A stretch of DNA of 44,147 nucleotides from an uncultured Butyricicoccus sp. (GTDB lineage: Bacteria; Bacillota; Clostridia; Oscillospirales; Butyricicoccaceae): contig CAJUDU010000017.1 in NCBI GenBank assembly GCA_910584935.1, forward strand, positions 1 through 44,147, written 5' to 3'. A program made the position numbers and the translations under genes. The stretch's first letter is position 1, and each line of letters begins with the position of its first letter. The notes under the pieces are model-generated. The model was not told the DNA's origin and did not search any database. It was given only the letters and a program-made list of their open reading frames with translations. Below, piece after piece: positions 24,827 through 32,662 of the stretch.

Positions 24827-25606
24827 ATGCTGGTTACGATAAAAACCGAACTTTGGAAGCTGAAACGGTATCACATGATCTGGGCAGGCGTTCTGCTGAT
24901 GCTGCTTTCCGTTCTGCTCACTGTGTTCGCCACCACCGCCCTGGACGGTACAGTTTGGACGTTCTCATTTTTCGTGGAGCAAGTTTTAAAGAATAATATC
25001 ACCACGATTTTCCCTATGTGCATCGCCCTTATCACCGGATATATCATCAACCGGGAGGGAACGGACGATACGCTGAAAAGCATTCTGACAATTCCCATCT
25101 CATTCCCTGCGCTGCTATTTGGCAAGCTGACTGTCGGCGGTCTGCTTTCGCTGTTTCTAGGGCTTGTCAGTACTGTGTTTACCGTGACCGCATCATTCCT
25201 TTTGGGTTTCCCTGGCGGGACTCTGTCAGCCATCCTGCAAGCTGCAGCGCAGATTACGTTTAACTGTCTGTTCCTCTATATCGCTGTTCTGCCGGTTATT
25301 TCTATTGCTGCCCGAATCCCAAACGGGCATTTGATTGGAGCGATTGTGGCCTTTGTCTACGGCTACGGCGGGATGTTCGCGGCAGGAAATATGACCTTGG
25401 CGAATTTGTATCCAGTGACCGCAAGCATGGGGATGATTGGGTATCGCAGCTATGATGAAAGCGTGCATTGGAATTTGTTGCTTTGTATTTTCAGTCTGTT
25501 AGCTGCGCTGATGGTTTCTGCTGTTTTTGTTGCGAGCACCCAAAATGTTTCATCTGCAAAAGCAGCAAAAAAGTCCAAACACAAAATCACAAAAAAAGGT
25601 TGGTAA
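24827..25606 (+). CDS. ABC-2 type permease (LanG-like), second
   Basis: A 259-residue membrane protein with six hydrophobic segments, starting MLVTIKTELWKLKRYHMIWAG, containing NREGTDDTLKSILTIPIS, the same region as MERDNDTFKNLRTIPVT of the first permease, and ending in a lysine-rich tail (KAAKKSKHKITKKGW). It is the second half of the transmembrane pair. Starts one base after the first permease ends, with GAGGGGG as ribosome site; the previous TGA lies within the spacer. Confidence 0.87.
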   Translation: MLVTIKTELWKLKRYHMIWAGVLLMLLSVLLTVFATTALDGTVWTFSFFVEQVLKNNITTIFPMCIALITGYIINREGTDDTLKSILTIPISFPALLFGKLTVGGLLSLFLGLVSTVFTVTASFLLGFPGGTLSAILQAAAQITFNCLFLYIAVLPVISIAARIPNGHLIGAIVAFVYGYGGMFAAGNMTLANLYPVTASMGMIGYRSYDESVHWNLLLCIFSLLAALMVSAVFVASTQNVSSAKAAKKSKHKITKKGW

Positions 25607-25621
25607 GGAGTGTCAAATACC

Positions 25622-26005
25622 ATGAAGAAAAAAGTAAAAATCGTAATAGGCATTGCCGCTGTCCTGCTCATTAGTCTGATCGGATTTTGCGCATGGTTTC
25701 TCTCGGGTTCCGGTAGTATGGAGTATTATGCCCAGATTGACAACAGCAAGGTGGAACAGGTTGATACCAAGGGAGGGGTAATCAGCTTGAAAGGCAATCT
25801 GCCATATTCTTATACATTACAATCTTACGATAAAAACGGCAATGAAAAAACACTTACCTTTGGAACATCCAGAGAACTGCGGAATGGTGCTTTTATTCGT
25901 GTGACGGTTATGCCAGTTCGGGGTGTTCTAGATTGGTGCGAAGTACAATATGACGAGCTTCCCTCAACGGTACAAGCATATTATGCAGCCCCGGCAAATA
26001 GATAA
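25622..26005 (+). CDS. YxeA family (DUF1093) exported protein
   Basis: A 127-residue protein with a basic start (MKKKVKIVIG), one N-terminal membrane/signal segment (about 8-27), and an extracytoplasmic OB-like domain containing YYAQIDN, LPYSYTLQSYDKNGNEKTLTFGTSREL and the late WCEVQYDELP. YxeA proteins are commonly encoded behind peptide-responsive ABC exporters, as in yxdLM-yxeA. Role unknown, perhaps envelope stress. ATG at 25622 follows AAGGAG by 11 bases; a GTG at 25610 overlaps that site. Confidence 0.85.
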   Translation: MKKKVKIVIGIAAVLLISLIGFCAWFLSGSGSMEYYAQIDNSKVEQVDTKGGVISLKGNLPYSYTLQSYDKNGNEKTLTFGTSRELRNGAFIRVTVMPVRGVLDWCEVQYDELPSTVQAYYAAPANR

Positions 26006-26086
26006 AACTATGATAATCGACCTGTCCAGTAACAGACCTGTCCTCTTTAGGTAAAAATGAAATGCCGCCTACAAAGGAGGGTGTAA

Positions 26087-26188
26087 ATGGAGTTTCAAAA
26101 CTGTTTTCTTATTAGGTGGATTTCCAAAGAAAAAATACCATACAGGAATTACTCCCATATGGCATTCGCAGAACCGTTTATTTGTTAA
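26087..26188 (+). CDS. Possible 33-residue small protein
   Basis: Short ORF beginning MEFQNCFLIRWISKEK, 33 residues, ending FIC. The support is a perfect AAAGGAGG six to seven bases before the ATG and a position between yxeA and the operon terminator, 24 bases before that hairpin. It has two cysteines, several aromatics and no clear signal or membrane segment. It could be a small peptide of the immunity operon, a decayed gene end, or chance. No homologue is recognised. The 80 bases before it hold a GACCTGTCC direct repeat (two copies 16 bases apart). Confidence 0.35.
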   Translation: MEFQNCFLIRWISKEKIPYRNYSHMAFAEPFIC

Positions 26189-26211
26189 CTTCGGCTGCTT
26201 CAATTTCAAAA

Positions 26212-26238
26212 GAATCAGTCTGCTACACAGACTGATTC
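26212..26238. terminator. Hairpin terminator between convergent operons
   Basis: GAATCAGTCTG pairs perfectly with CAGACTGATTC around five bases. T-tracts are short on both sides (TTTT on either strand). It separates the ABC-YxeA operon from the convergent solute-binding protein gene. Confidence 0.65.
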
Positions 26239-26313
26239 CCTAAATTTTCTTTGCGTATTATGGAACAATAAATCTTATGTGAATATCGTTTACATGACAA
26301 GGCGTTTGCCATA

Positions 26314-27621
26314 TCAGCGGTTCAAAAAGTTTTCCAGCTCACGCTGGACGCGGAGTAACTGTAGATCCAAGTTTTGTTCATCTGTGATCGCCACTTCCAC
26401 CAGCGAATCCGCCAACAGGTTTGCCTGCCCTGCACTCTGGAAATGCGGCGCGGCAATTGCCTGTTCCATTGTGCTGGAAAGAGCCTCCAGCGCAAGCCTG
26501 CTGCTGCCTGGCGTGTCTTGCCGCAGTACCTGGCGGGTTTGTCCGGACTGTGTAACACGCCGCAGTGCAGATACTCCATGCGAATCGGTAAACAGCATCG
26601 CCTGGGTTTCATTGGTACAAGTTAATTCTTTCAGTAATGCCCAAGCAAGCGCTGGCTGACTGGTGCGGCTGCTGATCCCTGCCAGCATTGCGCTAAGTTC
26701 TGAGCTGTTAAAACCGGATGGTCCGCGCGGCATCGGGATGCAGTCCCATTCAAAACCAGAATACCGTTTAATCCGCCATGGATATGGCTGATATGTGCGA
26801 TAATCAGAAAACAGGAATGGACGGAATGCTACATGTCCTTGGTCAAAATCCTTGGCAGTGATTTCACACCCTTGATATAGCGCGGCAAGCTGCTGTGCAA
26901 AAGCAACCGCTTGTGTTGCTTTTGGCTCAGCAAGCAGGCAATGTGTACCATCCTCTGAAAACAGAGCGCCGCCATTTGCTGCCAGCGCATCCCGCCAGGT
27001 GTAGCCATAACTGCCAAACTGATCTGGTGTACCATCAGCATCCAGGTCACGTGTAATCGCGGCGCAGATTTCATAAAACTGCGCCCATGTCCAATTGCTG
27101 TCCGGCACAGAAATGCCTTCTGCTTCCAGCAAAGATTTATTGACAAACATCAGTGTCGGTACACATTCATAAGGCAGCGCATACTGCGCGCGATCTTCCG
27201 CAACGCCGCTGCTTAGCGCTGCGGGATAAAAATCATCTGGTAGCACGGTATCATCCCGCGCAATCAAACCATCCAGCGGTTTTAACGCGCCAAGCCCATA
27301 AAGCATTTCAAAATCTTCTGGCAGCACCATAAATACATCGGGTTCCTGTCCCAGCAAAAATTGTCCAACCAGCCATTCTGAATAATCACGCTTTAATATG
27401 CCGCTGGTGTATTCTACCTTTACACCAGGATGAGACTGTTCAAACCGTGTAATTGCCGCGTCAATGACCGTATAGCAATCTCCCATTGGGGCGTTCCAAT
27501 AACTGCCTGTCACAAAACCCAAACGCAATACTTGTGCATGCGCCGCATAATGGCTGACTGCGCCAACACAGCCCAGCATTAACAAAAACCCTGCCAGCAG
27601 CCGTTTCCCATACTGTTTCAT
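26314..27621 (-). CDS. Extracellular solute-binding protein (ABC family 1)
   Basis: A 435-residue exported binding protein of the carbohydrate-type family 1. Residues 1-30 are a signal peptide with AHA before the mature start; LMLGC is a weak lipobox alternative. Characteristic stretches are FEQSHPGVKVEY, LLGQEPDVFMVLPEDF, GLGALKPLDGLI, YALPYECVPTLMFVNKSLLE, WTWAQFYEICAAIT and DLDADGTPDQFG. No ABC permease or ATPase is encoded nearby; instead it is the last gene of a sensor operon behind a NarL-type regulator. It may present a ligand to the sensor kinase or to a permease elsewhere. ATG at 27621 starts seven bases after the regulator stop. Confidence 0.88.
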   Translation of the reverse strand: MKQYGKRLLAGFLLMLGCVGAVSHYAAHAQVLRLGFVTGSYWNAPMGDCYTVIDAAITRFEQSHPGVKVEYTSGILKRDYSEWLVGQFLLGQEPDVFMVLPEDFEMLYGLGALKPLDGLIARDDTVLPDDFYPAALSSGVAEDRAQYALPYECVPTLMFVNKSLLEAEGISVPDSNWTWAQFYEICAAITRDLDADGTPDQFGSYGYTWRDALAANGGALFSEDGTHCLLAEPKATQAVAFAQQLAALYQGCEITAKDFDQGHVAFRPFLFSDYRTYQPYPWRIKRYSGFEWDCIPMPRGPSGFNSSELSAMLAGISSRTSQPALAWALLKELTCTNETQAMLFTDSHGVSALRRVTQSGQTRQVLRQDTPGSSRLALEALSSTMEQAIAAPHFQSAGQANLLADSLVEVAITDEQNLDLQLLRVQRELENFLNR

Positions 27622-27628
27622 GCGGTCA

Positions 27629-28294
27629 TCACCATAGGCGGTTGACGGCACCGGTCTGCACTGCCCAAATTGCAAGCTGTGTGCGGTCGCGCAGGTCAAG
27701 TTTGCTTAGGATATTACTTAAGTAATTGCGTACAGTGCCTTCGGAAAACTTGAGTTCGGCAGCAATTTCCTTGTTGGATAGCCCACAGCCAACCTCCCGA
27801 ATAATCCGCCATTCATTTTCTTGCAGTTCCGCGGTTTGTTTGTCTGTCACAGGAATCTGCATACTGCCTTTTGCCATGCGTGCAAACATTTGCAGCGCCT
27901 TAGTTGCAACACCAGGCATAATAATCGAGCCGCCGCGGGCGGCTTCCCGCACAGCATTTGCGAGTTCTGCTACAGAAACACCTTTGAGCAAATACCCTGA
28001 CGCACCATAACGGAGCGCCCCAAAAACATATTCATCATCATCAAAAGTTGTTAAAATAATGACCTTCATCTGAGGATAAGCTTCTTTAATGAGCCGTGTG
28101 CATTCCACGCCGTCCACTTCCGGCATTCGGATATCCATGAGGATAACATCAGGTTTTTCCTTCCGCACCAGTTCAATCGCTTCCCGTCCATTTTTTGCAA
28201 TTCCAACCATTTGGATATCTGTCTGGGCATTGAGTACAAAACTCAGGCTTTCCCGAATCAGTTCTTGGTCATCTGCCAAAACAACGCGTATCAT
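27629..28294 (-). CDS. NarL/LuxR family response regulator
   Basis: A 221-residue regulator: receiver with DD at 8-9, phospho-acceptor Asp54 (LMDIRMPEVDG), threonine switch region ILTTFDDDEYV and lysine in YLLKG; then a C-terminal LuxR-type HTH (LSNKEIAAELKFSEGTVRNYLSNILSKLDLRDRTQLAIWA). The ATG at 28294 overlaps the kinase TGA by four bases (ATGA). It is the partner of the HisKA_3 kinase and would control genes for the sugar sensed by the flanking binding proteins, perhaps the operon itself. Confidence 0.95.
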   Translation of the reverse strand: MIRVVLADDQELIRESLSFVLNAQTDIQMVGIAKNGREAIELVRKEKPDVILMDIRMPEVDGVECTRLIKEAYPQMKVIILTTFDDDEYVFGALRYGASGYLLKGVSVAELANAVREAARGGSIIMPGVATKALQMFARMAKGSMQIPVTDKQTAELQENEWRIIREVGCGLSNKEIAAELKFSEGTVRNYLSNILSKLDLRDRTQLAIWAVQTGAVNRLW

Positions 28295-29592
28295 ATCGTA
28301 TCCCCCCATCGAAGCGGCAGTTTTGCCTCTATCCGAAATCCATTTTCCCCATTTGTCTGCAATGTGCCGCCAAGCAGGTGCAGGCGTTCCTGCATATGCC
28401 GCAGCCCAAAACCGGGTTTGGGTGTTTTGCAGCCAATGCCATTGTCCTGCACGACAATGGACATCATTCTGCTGGCAGCCGTAATGGTAATCCATATTTC
28501 ACTTGCCTGCCCATGGCGGATTGCATTGGTCACACTTTCCTGTACAATGCGGTAAACGGCATCCTCCTCATCGGCAGATAAGCGCAGTTGATGGGCTTCC
28601 AGCTGCAAATTGACAGATGCGCGTGAAGTCTGCTGCATTTCCTCACATAATTGCCGCAATGCCTCAGGCAAATGCAGCCGTTCCAATGCGTCGGGACGGA
28701 GTGCGCTGACCGAACGGCGCACTTCGTTCATGCCTTGCCGGGCGGCTGTGGCAATGCGTTCCATCTGCTTTTTTGCCATTTCCGGTGAAACTTCCATCAT
28801 GGTAATACACGCATCTGCCCCAGCTGTAATGCCTGTGAGTGTATGCCCTAATGTATCATGGATTTCACGTGCCAGCCGGTTGCGTTCACGGGTTTCCGCC
28901 ATACGTTCACTTTCTGCGGCATATGTTTTGAGCCGTTCATTGAGCTGCACAAGCTGGCCATTGACGGCCGCAAGTTCTGCGTTAAGCTGCCGGGTTGCCG
29001 CATTTTCTTCTGTACGCTGACCAACCAGCAGCACCATATAAATCAAAAAGAAAATTAAATTGAGCGCTGTAAAAAGCCCCAGAATATTTTGAAAAAACAG
29101 ACGGGCATGGGTGTTGTAAAATGCAAAATAATTTGCAATTGTCACCATACGTAGCCGTGACGGCAGGATATCCATGCTGGTGACCAAATATAAAAACGCC
29201 ATTGCGCCAAGGAACATTATCCGCCTGCGCCCGCGTAAGCCATCTGCCAGGTCAACCACCGCGACAAGCAGCAGCCCATTATAATCCAGATGCAGCGCGT
29301 AAATGACAAATAAACACAGCAGAGGTTCCACAAAATAAGCGGCATGGCAATGCTGCTGGCGCCGGAAAAATACACTGGCAGCAAATAACGCACAAAGCCC
29401 CACTGGGACGCCAAACAACAGCCATGGTTTATCCGGCAGTGCATTTAACTGCTGGGCAAACCGCAGTCCTTCGGACTGCTGCACGGCAAAGTATGGCGTA
29501 AACGCATAAATGCCAGCAAGAAAACTGCATACAATCATATTTAGTCCAAACATCAGGCGGCGAAAAAAAGCCAATGTATGATTGCTGCCCAT
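28291..29592 (-). CDS. HisKA_3 sensor histidine kinase
   Basis: A 433-residue kinase of the NarX/DesK class. The first 190 residues hold about six hydrophobic segments with short loops and no large sensor domain. A coiled-coil (about 195-235) follows, then the HisKA_3 box RLAREIHDTLGHTLTGI (His245) and a C-terminal HATPase_c with VQESVTNAIRHG, DNGIG and GFGLRHMQERLHLLGG. The absence of an extracellular domain fits sensing through a partner such as the solute-binding protein encoded just upstream. ATG at 29592 is preceded by GGGAGG; an earlier ATG pair at 29610 overlaps the previous stop. Confidence 0.93.
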   Translation of the reverse strand: MGSNHTLAFFRRLMFGLNMIVCSFLAGIYAFTPYFAVQQSEGLRFAQQLNALPDKPWLLFGVPVGLCALFAASVFFRRQQHCHAAYFVEPLLCLFVIYALHLDYNGLLLVAVVDLADGLRGRRRIMFLGAMAFLYLVTSMDILPSRLRMVTIANYFAFYNTHARLFFQNILGLFTALNLIFFLIYMVLLVGQRTEENAATRQLNAELAAVNGQLVQLNERLKTYAAESERMAETRERNRLAREIHDTLGHTLTGITAGADACITMMEVSPEMAKKQMERIATAARQGMNEVRRSVSALRPDALERLHLPEALRQLCEEMQQTSRASVNLQLEAHQLRLSADEEDAVYRIVQESVTNAIRHGQASEIWITITAASRMMSIVVQDNGIGCKTPKPGFGLRHMQERLHLLGGTLQTNGENGFRIEAKLPLRWGDTI

Positions 29593-29606
29593 AACAATCC
29601 CTCCCA

Positions 29607-30551
29607 TCACTGCCAGCCTTCTAAATTGAAATCTGCAATATTTTCGGAAGTGACCAGTTCCACTGGCACGATAATTTCTGTTTCATATGGCGCACCGGAT
29701 AAAATCTGATAAACTGCTTTTGCGGTTGCCTGTCCGATTTGAATGGAAGATTGAGCAACAGTTGCTGTCATAACGCCTTCAGCAATCATATTTTTGGCTT
29801 CCGGCGAGCCATCCACACCATAAACAGATACATGGTCTAAAAGCCCATGTTCTTTCAGCGCTGCCATCACTCCCATTGCGCTGGGGTCATTCAGCGCCAT
29901 CACAACATTTGGCTGAAGTCCCTGCTCCAGCAGGCGGTTGAGTGCAGGCATTGCAAGTTCAAGCTGTCCCGCACAGTCCGCACGACCAATGATTTGATAA
30001 TCTGGGTTTGCGGCTAATGTGTCACAAAAGCCTGCAATCCGGTCTATTGCTGATTTTGCATTGGGATGCTCCAGCAAGATGATTTGGGCGCGCTGCCGCG
30101 TTCGCTGCAAATGCTGTGCGCAAAGCACACCTGCGCCATAATTATCTGAAACAATTGTGCAGCACACCAAAGAAGGGTCGCTGACTTGTGAATCCACAAC
30201 CACCACAGGGACGCCTGCTGCCTGTGCATCTTTCAGTGCGGGTGTAACATCCTGATAATCCACAGGGTTGACCACTAAAAGATCAATCCCTTCCCGCAGT
30301 AAATCACGGATCTGTGTATTTTGACGCTGCTGGTCGAGCGTGGGGTCACGGGTCAGCAGAACATCGCCCCGGCTTTCAATCATCAAGCGGAGTTCTTCAT
30401 CAATCACGCTGTAAAACGGATTATTCATTGTCATATATGTTGCGCCAATGCGCAAACGATTGTTGTTCCCTTTGATGATATGCGGCGTCAGCAGCAGTGC
30501 GATTGCCAGCAGCAAGGCTGCTGGTATGCAAAGCCAACGTTTGCTGTGCAT
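29607..30551 (-). CDS. Periplasmic-binding-protein family sugar-binding protein (RbsB-like)
   Basis: A 314-residue exported protein. One N-terminal hydrophobic segment (about 5-23) without lipobox, then a type I periplasmic-binding fold as in ribose/xylose-binding proteins: RIGATYMTMNNPFYSVIDEEL, GIDLLVVNPVDYQDVTPALKDAQAAGVPVVVVDS, VVMALNDPSAMGVMAALKEHG and VYGVDGSPEAKNMI. No permease is present; it is the first gene of the unit with the HisKA_3 kinase, so it may be a sensory co-receptor tethered by its N terminus, as XylFII is for LytS. AAAGGGG precedes the ATG. A minus-strand TATAAT (30574-30569) lies 18 bases before the start. Confidence 0.88.
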   Translation of the reverse strand: MHSKRWLCIPAALLLAIALLLTPHIIKGNNNRLRIGATYMTMNNPFYSVIDEELRLMIESRGDVLLTRDPTLDQQRQNTQIRDLLREGIDLLVVNPVDYQDVTPALKDAQAAGVPVVVVDSQVSDPSLVCCTIVSDNYGAGVLCAQHLQRTRQRAQIILLEHPNAKSAIDRIAGFCDTLAANPDYQIIGRADCAGQLELAMPALNRLLEQGLQPNVVMALNDPSAMGVMAALKEHGLLDHVSVYGVDGSPEAKNMIAEGVMTATVAQSSIQIGQATAKAVYQILSGAPYETEIIVPVELVTSENIADFNLEGWQ

Positions 30552-30730
30552 CTTTTCACCCCTTTCTCATTATAACACGCAAAAGCAAAAAACAATAGGT
30601 TTAATTGCAACGCAAACTGTATTACAGCATTTGCGGGCGAATGTCATTAAGCCCTATTTTGCCGTTATAAATATTCACTTTGCGCGGCATATTTGATTTG
30701 GTTAAAATTTTGGGGTTTTCCATGCGGGAC

Positions 30731-30758
30731 AAAAACAGCGCAACCTTTGGGCTGCGCT
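30731..30758 (-). terminator. Terminator of the mannose-class PTS operon
   Basis: On the minus strand AGCGCAGCC pairs with GGTTGCGCT around a short loop and is followed by GTTTTTG. It lies just after the stop of the ManA-ROK gene. The remaining bases up to 30552 show nothing else recognisable. Confidence 0.75.
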
Positions 30759-30779
30759 ATCTTTTTATTGCATGGGAAA

Positions 30780-32618
30780 TTAAACAAGGCTTGCCGCGCC
30801 AATCATACCCGCTTCTTTGCCTAAGGCTGCGGCTGCAATTTCCGGCAATTCCCCCATATCTCCACCAAAACAATTTTTCTTTACTTTTTCCTGCATGGAT
30901 CGTAAAAACAGTTCATCTTGTACCGGCATATGGCCGCCAAATAACACAAGCTGTGGACGGAAAATATTGACGATATTCACCACACCCGTGCCAAGTTTAT
31001 GCAGATAATCCTGCAAAACCGCAACAAGCTGCCTGTTGCCTTGTTTGGCTTCAGCAAAGATTTCTTCCGGGCTGATATCACGTCCTGCTGCATACTTTGC
31101 GGCACGGGTCAGCGCCGCGGCTGAAGCATATGCTTCCAGGCAGCCGCGTCTTCCACAAGTGCATGGCGCTCCATCTTGGACAATCACCATATGCCCTGGT
31201 TCGCTGCCGCCAACGATTTCGCCAGCGACAATGACACCGCCGCCAACCCCTGTGCCAAGCGTAATCATCACAACATTTTGATAGCCTTTGCCTGCCCCGG
31301 CAACCGTTTCTCCAAGTGCAGTGCAATCCGCGTTATTTGCAACTTGAATTGGTATTGGCAAATCCCTGCCTAGCAGCTCTGCAAGATGGATATCCTGCCA
31401 ATGGATATTATTGGAGTATATCACAATCCCTTTTCTGTGGTCTATCGTGCCTGGGACACCTACACCAGCCCCAACACATTGATCAATTTCAATGCCTTGC
31501 TGTGTAAGCAATGCCAATACCTGTTTGCCTATTTCACCGATGATTTCATTTGCCGGGCGTTCCGCCTGGGTTGGCATTTCGATGGATGCCAACAATTTTT
31601 GATGCACGTCAACCAAACCGATCCTGATAACAGCACTGCCAATATCAATGCCAATGCGTACCGGACCGGCTTTTTCCCGGATGGTGGTAATAAGTGCGTC
31701 ACAAGTTCCTTCAAGCTGAAATGTTCCGCTTGCCGCAGAAATAAAAAAGCTGTCACCTTTTCGGAATGGAAGGCTTTCCGTTGTATCTGAAATTGTCCCT
31801 TGTCCATCAAGGATTAAAATGCTTGCAAAAGAATCCTGTGAAACATTGCCTTCCAGTTTCTTGAGTATCTTACCATCTAAATTCAGTTTATCTACGGTAA
31901 AATAATCACAATCTGCCACGTGTGGATAACTGCTTTTATCTCGGATAATTGGCACAAGGCTGGTCACTGCCAATGCCTTTTCAATATGTAGGTCACGTTT
32001 TTTCCCATCCTTGCCGACCCGCCCATAATCATAGACGCGGTAGGTGACATTGGAATTTTGCTGAATTTCTGCAATCAGGATATCCTTGCCAATCGCATGA
32101 AGCGTACCTGATTCAATAAACAGCACATCACCCTTTTGCACAGGCACTGCATGAAGCACTTCCAACAATGTATTTTCACGGATACGGCGTTCAAATTCTG
32201 CGGTACTGATTTCTTTGCGGAAACCATAATATAAAAACGCGTCTTTGCCAGCATCCATCACATACCACATTTCTGTTTTACCATACTGTCGTTCATGTGT
32301 CAGCGCATATCGGTTGTCTGGATGCACCTGAATGGATAAGTTATCTTTTGCATCAATAAACTTGATTAAAATCGGGAAATCCCGAAACCTTCTGCAATGT
32401 GTGCCCAATACAGCTTTGCCTTGTGCGTCAATATACTGTTGTAACGTTTTACCTGCATACACGCCATTTGCAATGATTGATGGGCCATCGGGATGGCAGG
32501 ATAATTCCCATGTTTCTGCAAGCACATCACCACTGCATTCTTTTCCATATTCATCCGCCAGCCGATGTCCGCCCCAAAGATAATCCTTACCAGAAGGCTT
32601 TAGTTTTAATATGCTCAT
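30780..32618 (-). CDS. Fusion of type I phosphomannose isomerase and a ROK family sugar kinase
   Basis: A 612-residue protein. Residues 1-315 are a class I mannose-6-phosphate isomerase: LSIQVHP (Gln97, His99), TEMWYV (Glu116), GTLHAIG (His174) as zinc ligands, and YRVYDYGR. From about 319 to 612 follows a ROK kinase: phosphate loop RIGIDIGSAVIRIG, ANNADCTALGE with the catalytic Asp, TLGTGVGGGVI, and the zinc motif CTCGRRGCLEAYAS. Together they could phosphorylate mannose (or glucose) and isomerise mannose-6-P to fructose-6-P. Both active-site sets look complete. It is the last gene of the PTS operon, which would feed the isomerase directly. ATG at 32618 follows GGAGG by eight bases. Confidence 0.92.
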   Translation of the reverse strand: MSILKLKPSGKDYLWGGHRLADEYGKECSGDVLAETWELSCHPDGPSIIANGVYAGKTLQQYIDAQGKAVLGTHCRRFRDFPILIKFIDAKDNLSIQVHPDNRYALTHERQYGKTEMWYVMDAGKDAFLYYGFRKEISTAEFERRIRENTLLEVLHAVPVQKGDVLFIESGTLHAIGKDILIAEIQQNSNVTYRVYDYGRVGKDGKKRDLHIEKALAVTSLVPIIRDKSSYPHVADCDYFTVDKLNLDGKILKKLEGNVSQDSFASILILDGQGTISDTTESLPFRKGDSFFISAASGTFQLEGTCDALITTIREKAGPVRIGIDIGSAVIRIGLVDVHQKLLASIEMPTQAERPANEIIGEIGKQVLALLTQQGIEIDQCVGAGVGVPGTIDHRKGIVIYSNNIHWQDIHLAELLGRDLPIPIQVANNADCTALGETVAGAGKGYQNVVMITLGTGVGGGVIVAGEIVGGSEPGHMVIVQDGAPCTCGRRGCLEAYASAAALTRAAKYAAGRDISPEEIFAEAKQGNRQLVAVLQDYLHKLGTGVVNIVNIFRPQLVLFGGHMPVQDELFLRSMQEKVKKNCFGGDMGELPEIAAAALGKEAGMIGAASLV

Positions 32619-32662
32619 GCCATACACCTCCGCGTACTGCCATTCCTGGTTTTACCCCAGGA

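Noticed and set aside
26087..26188. The 33-residue ORF as a lanthipeptide precursor
   Set aside because: No leader motif or Ser/Thr/Cys-rich core, and no lanthipeptide synthetase gene in the window.
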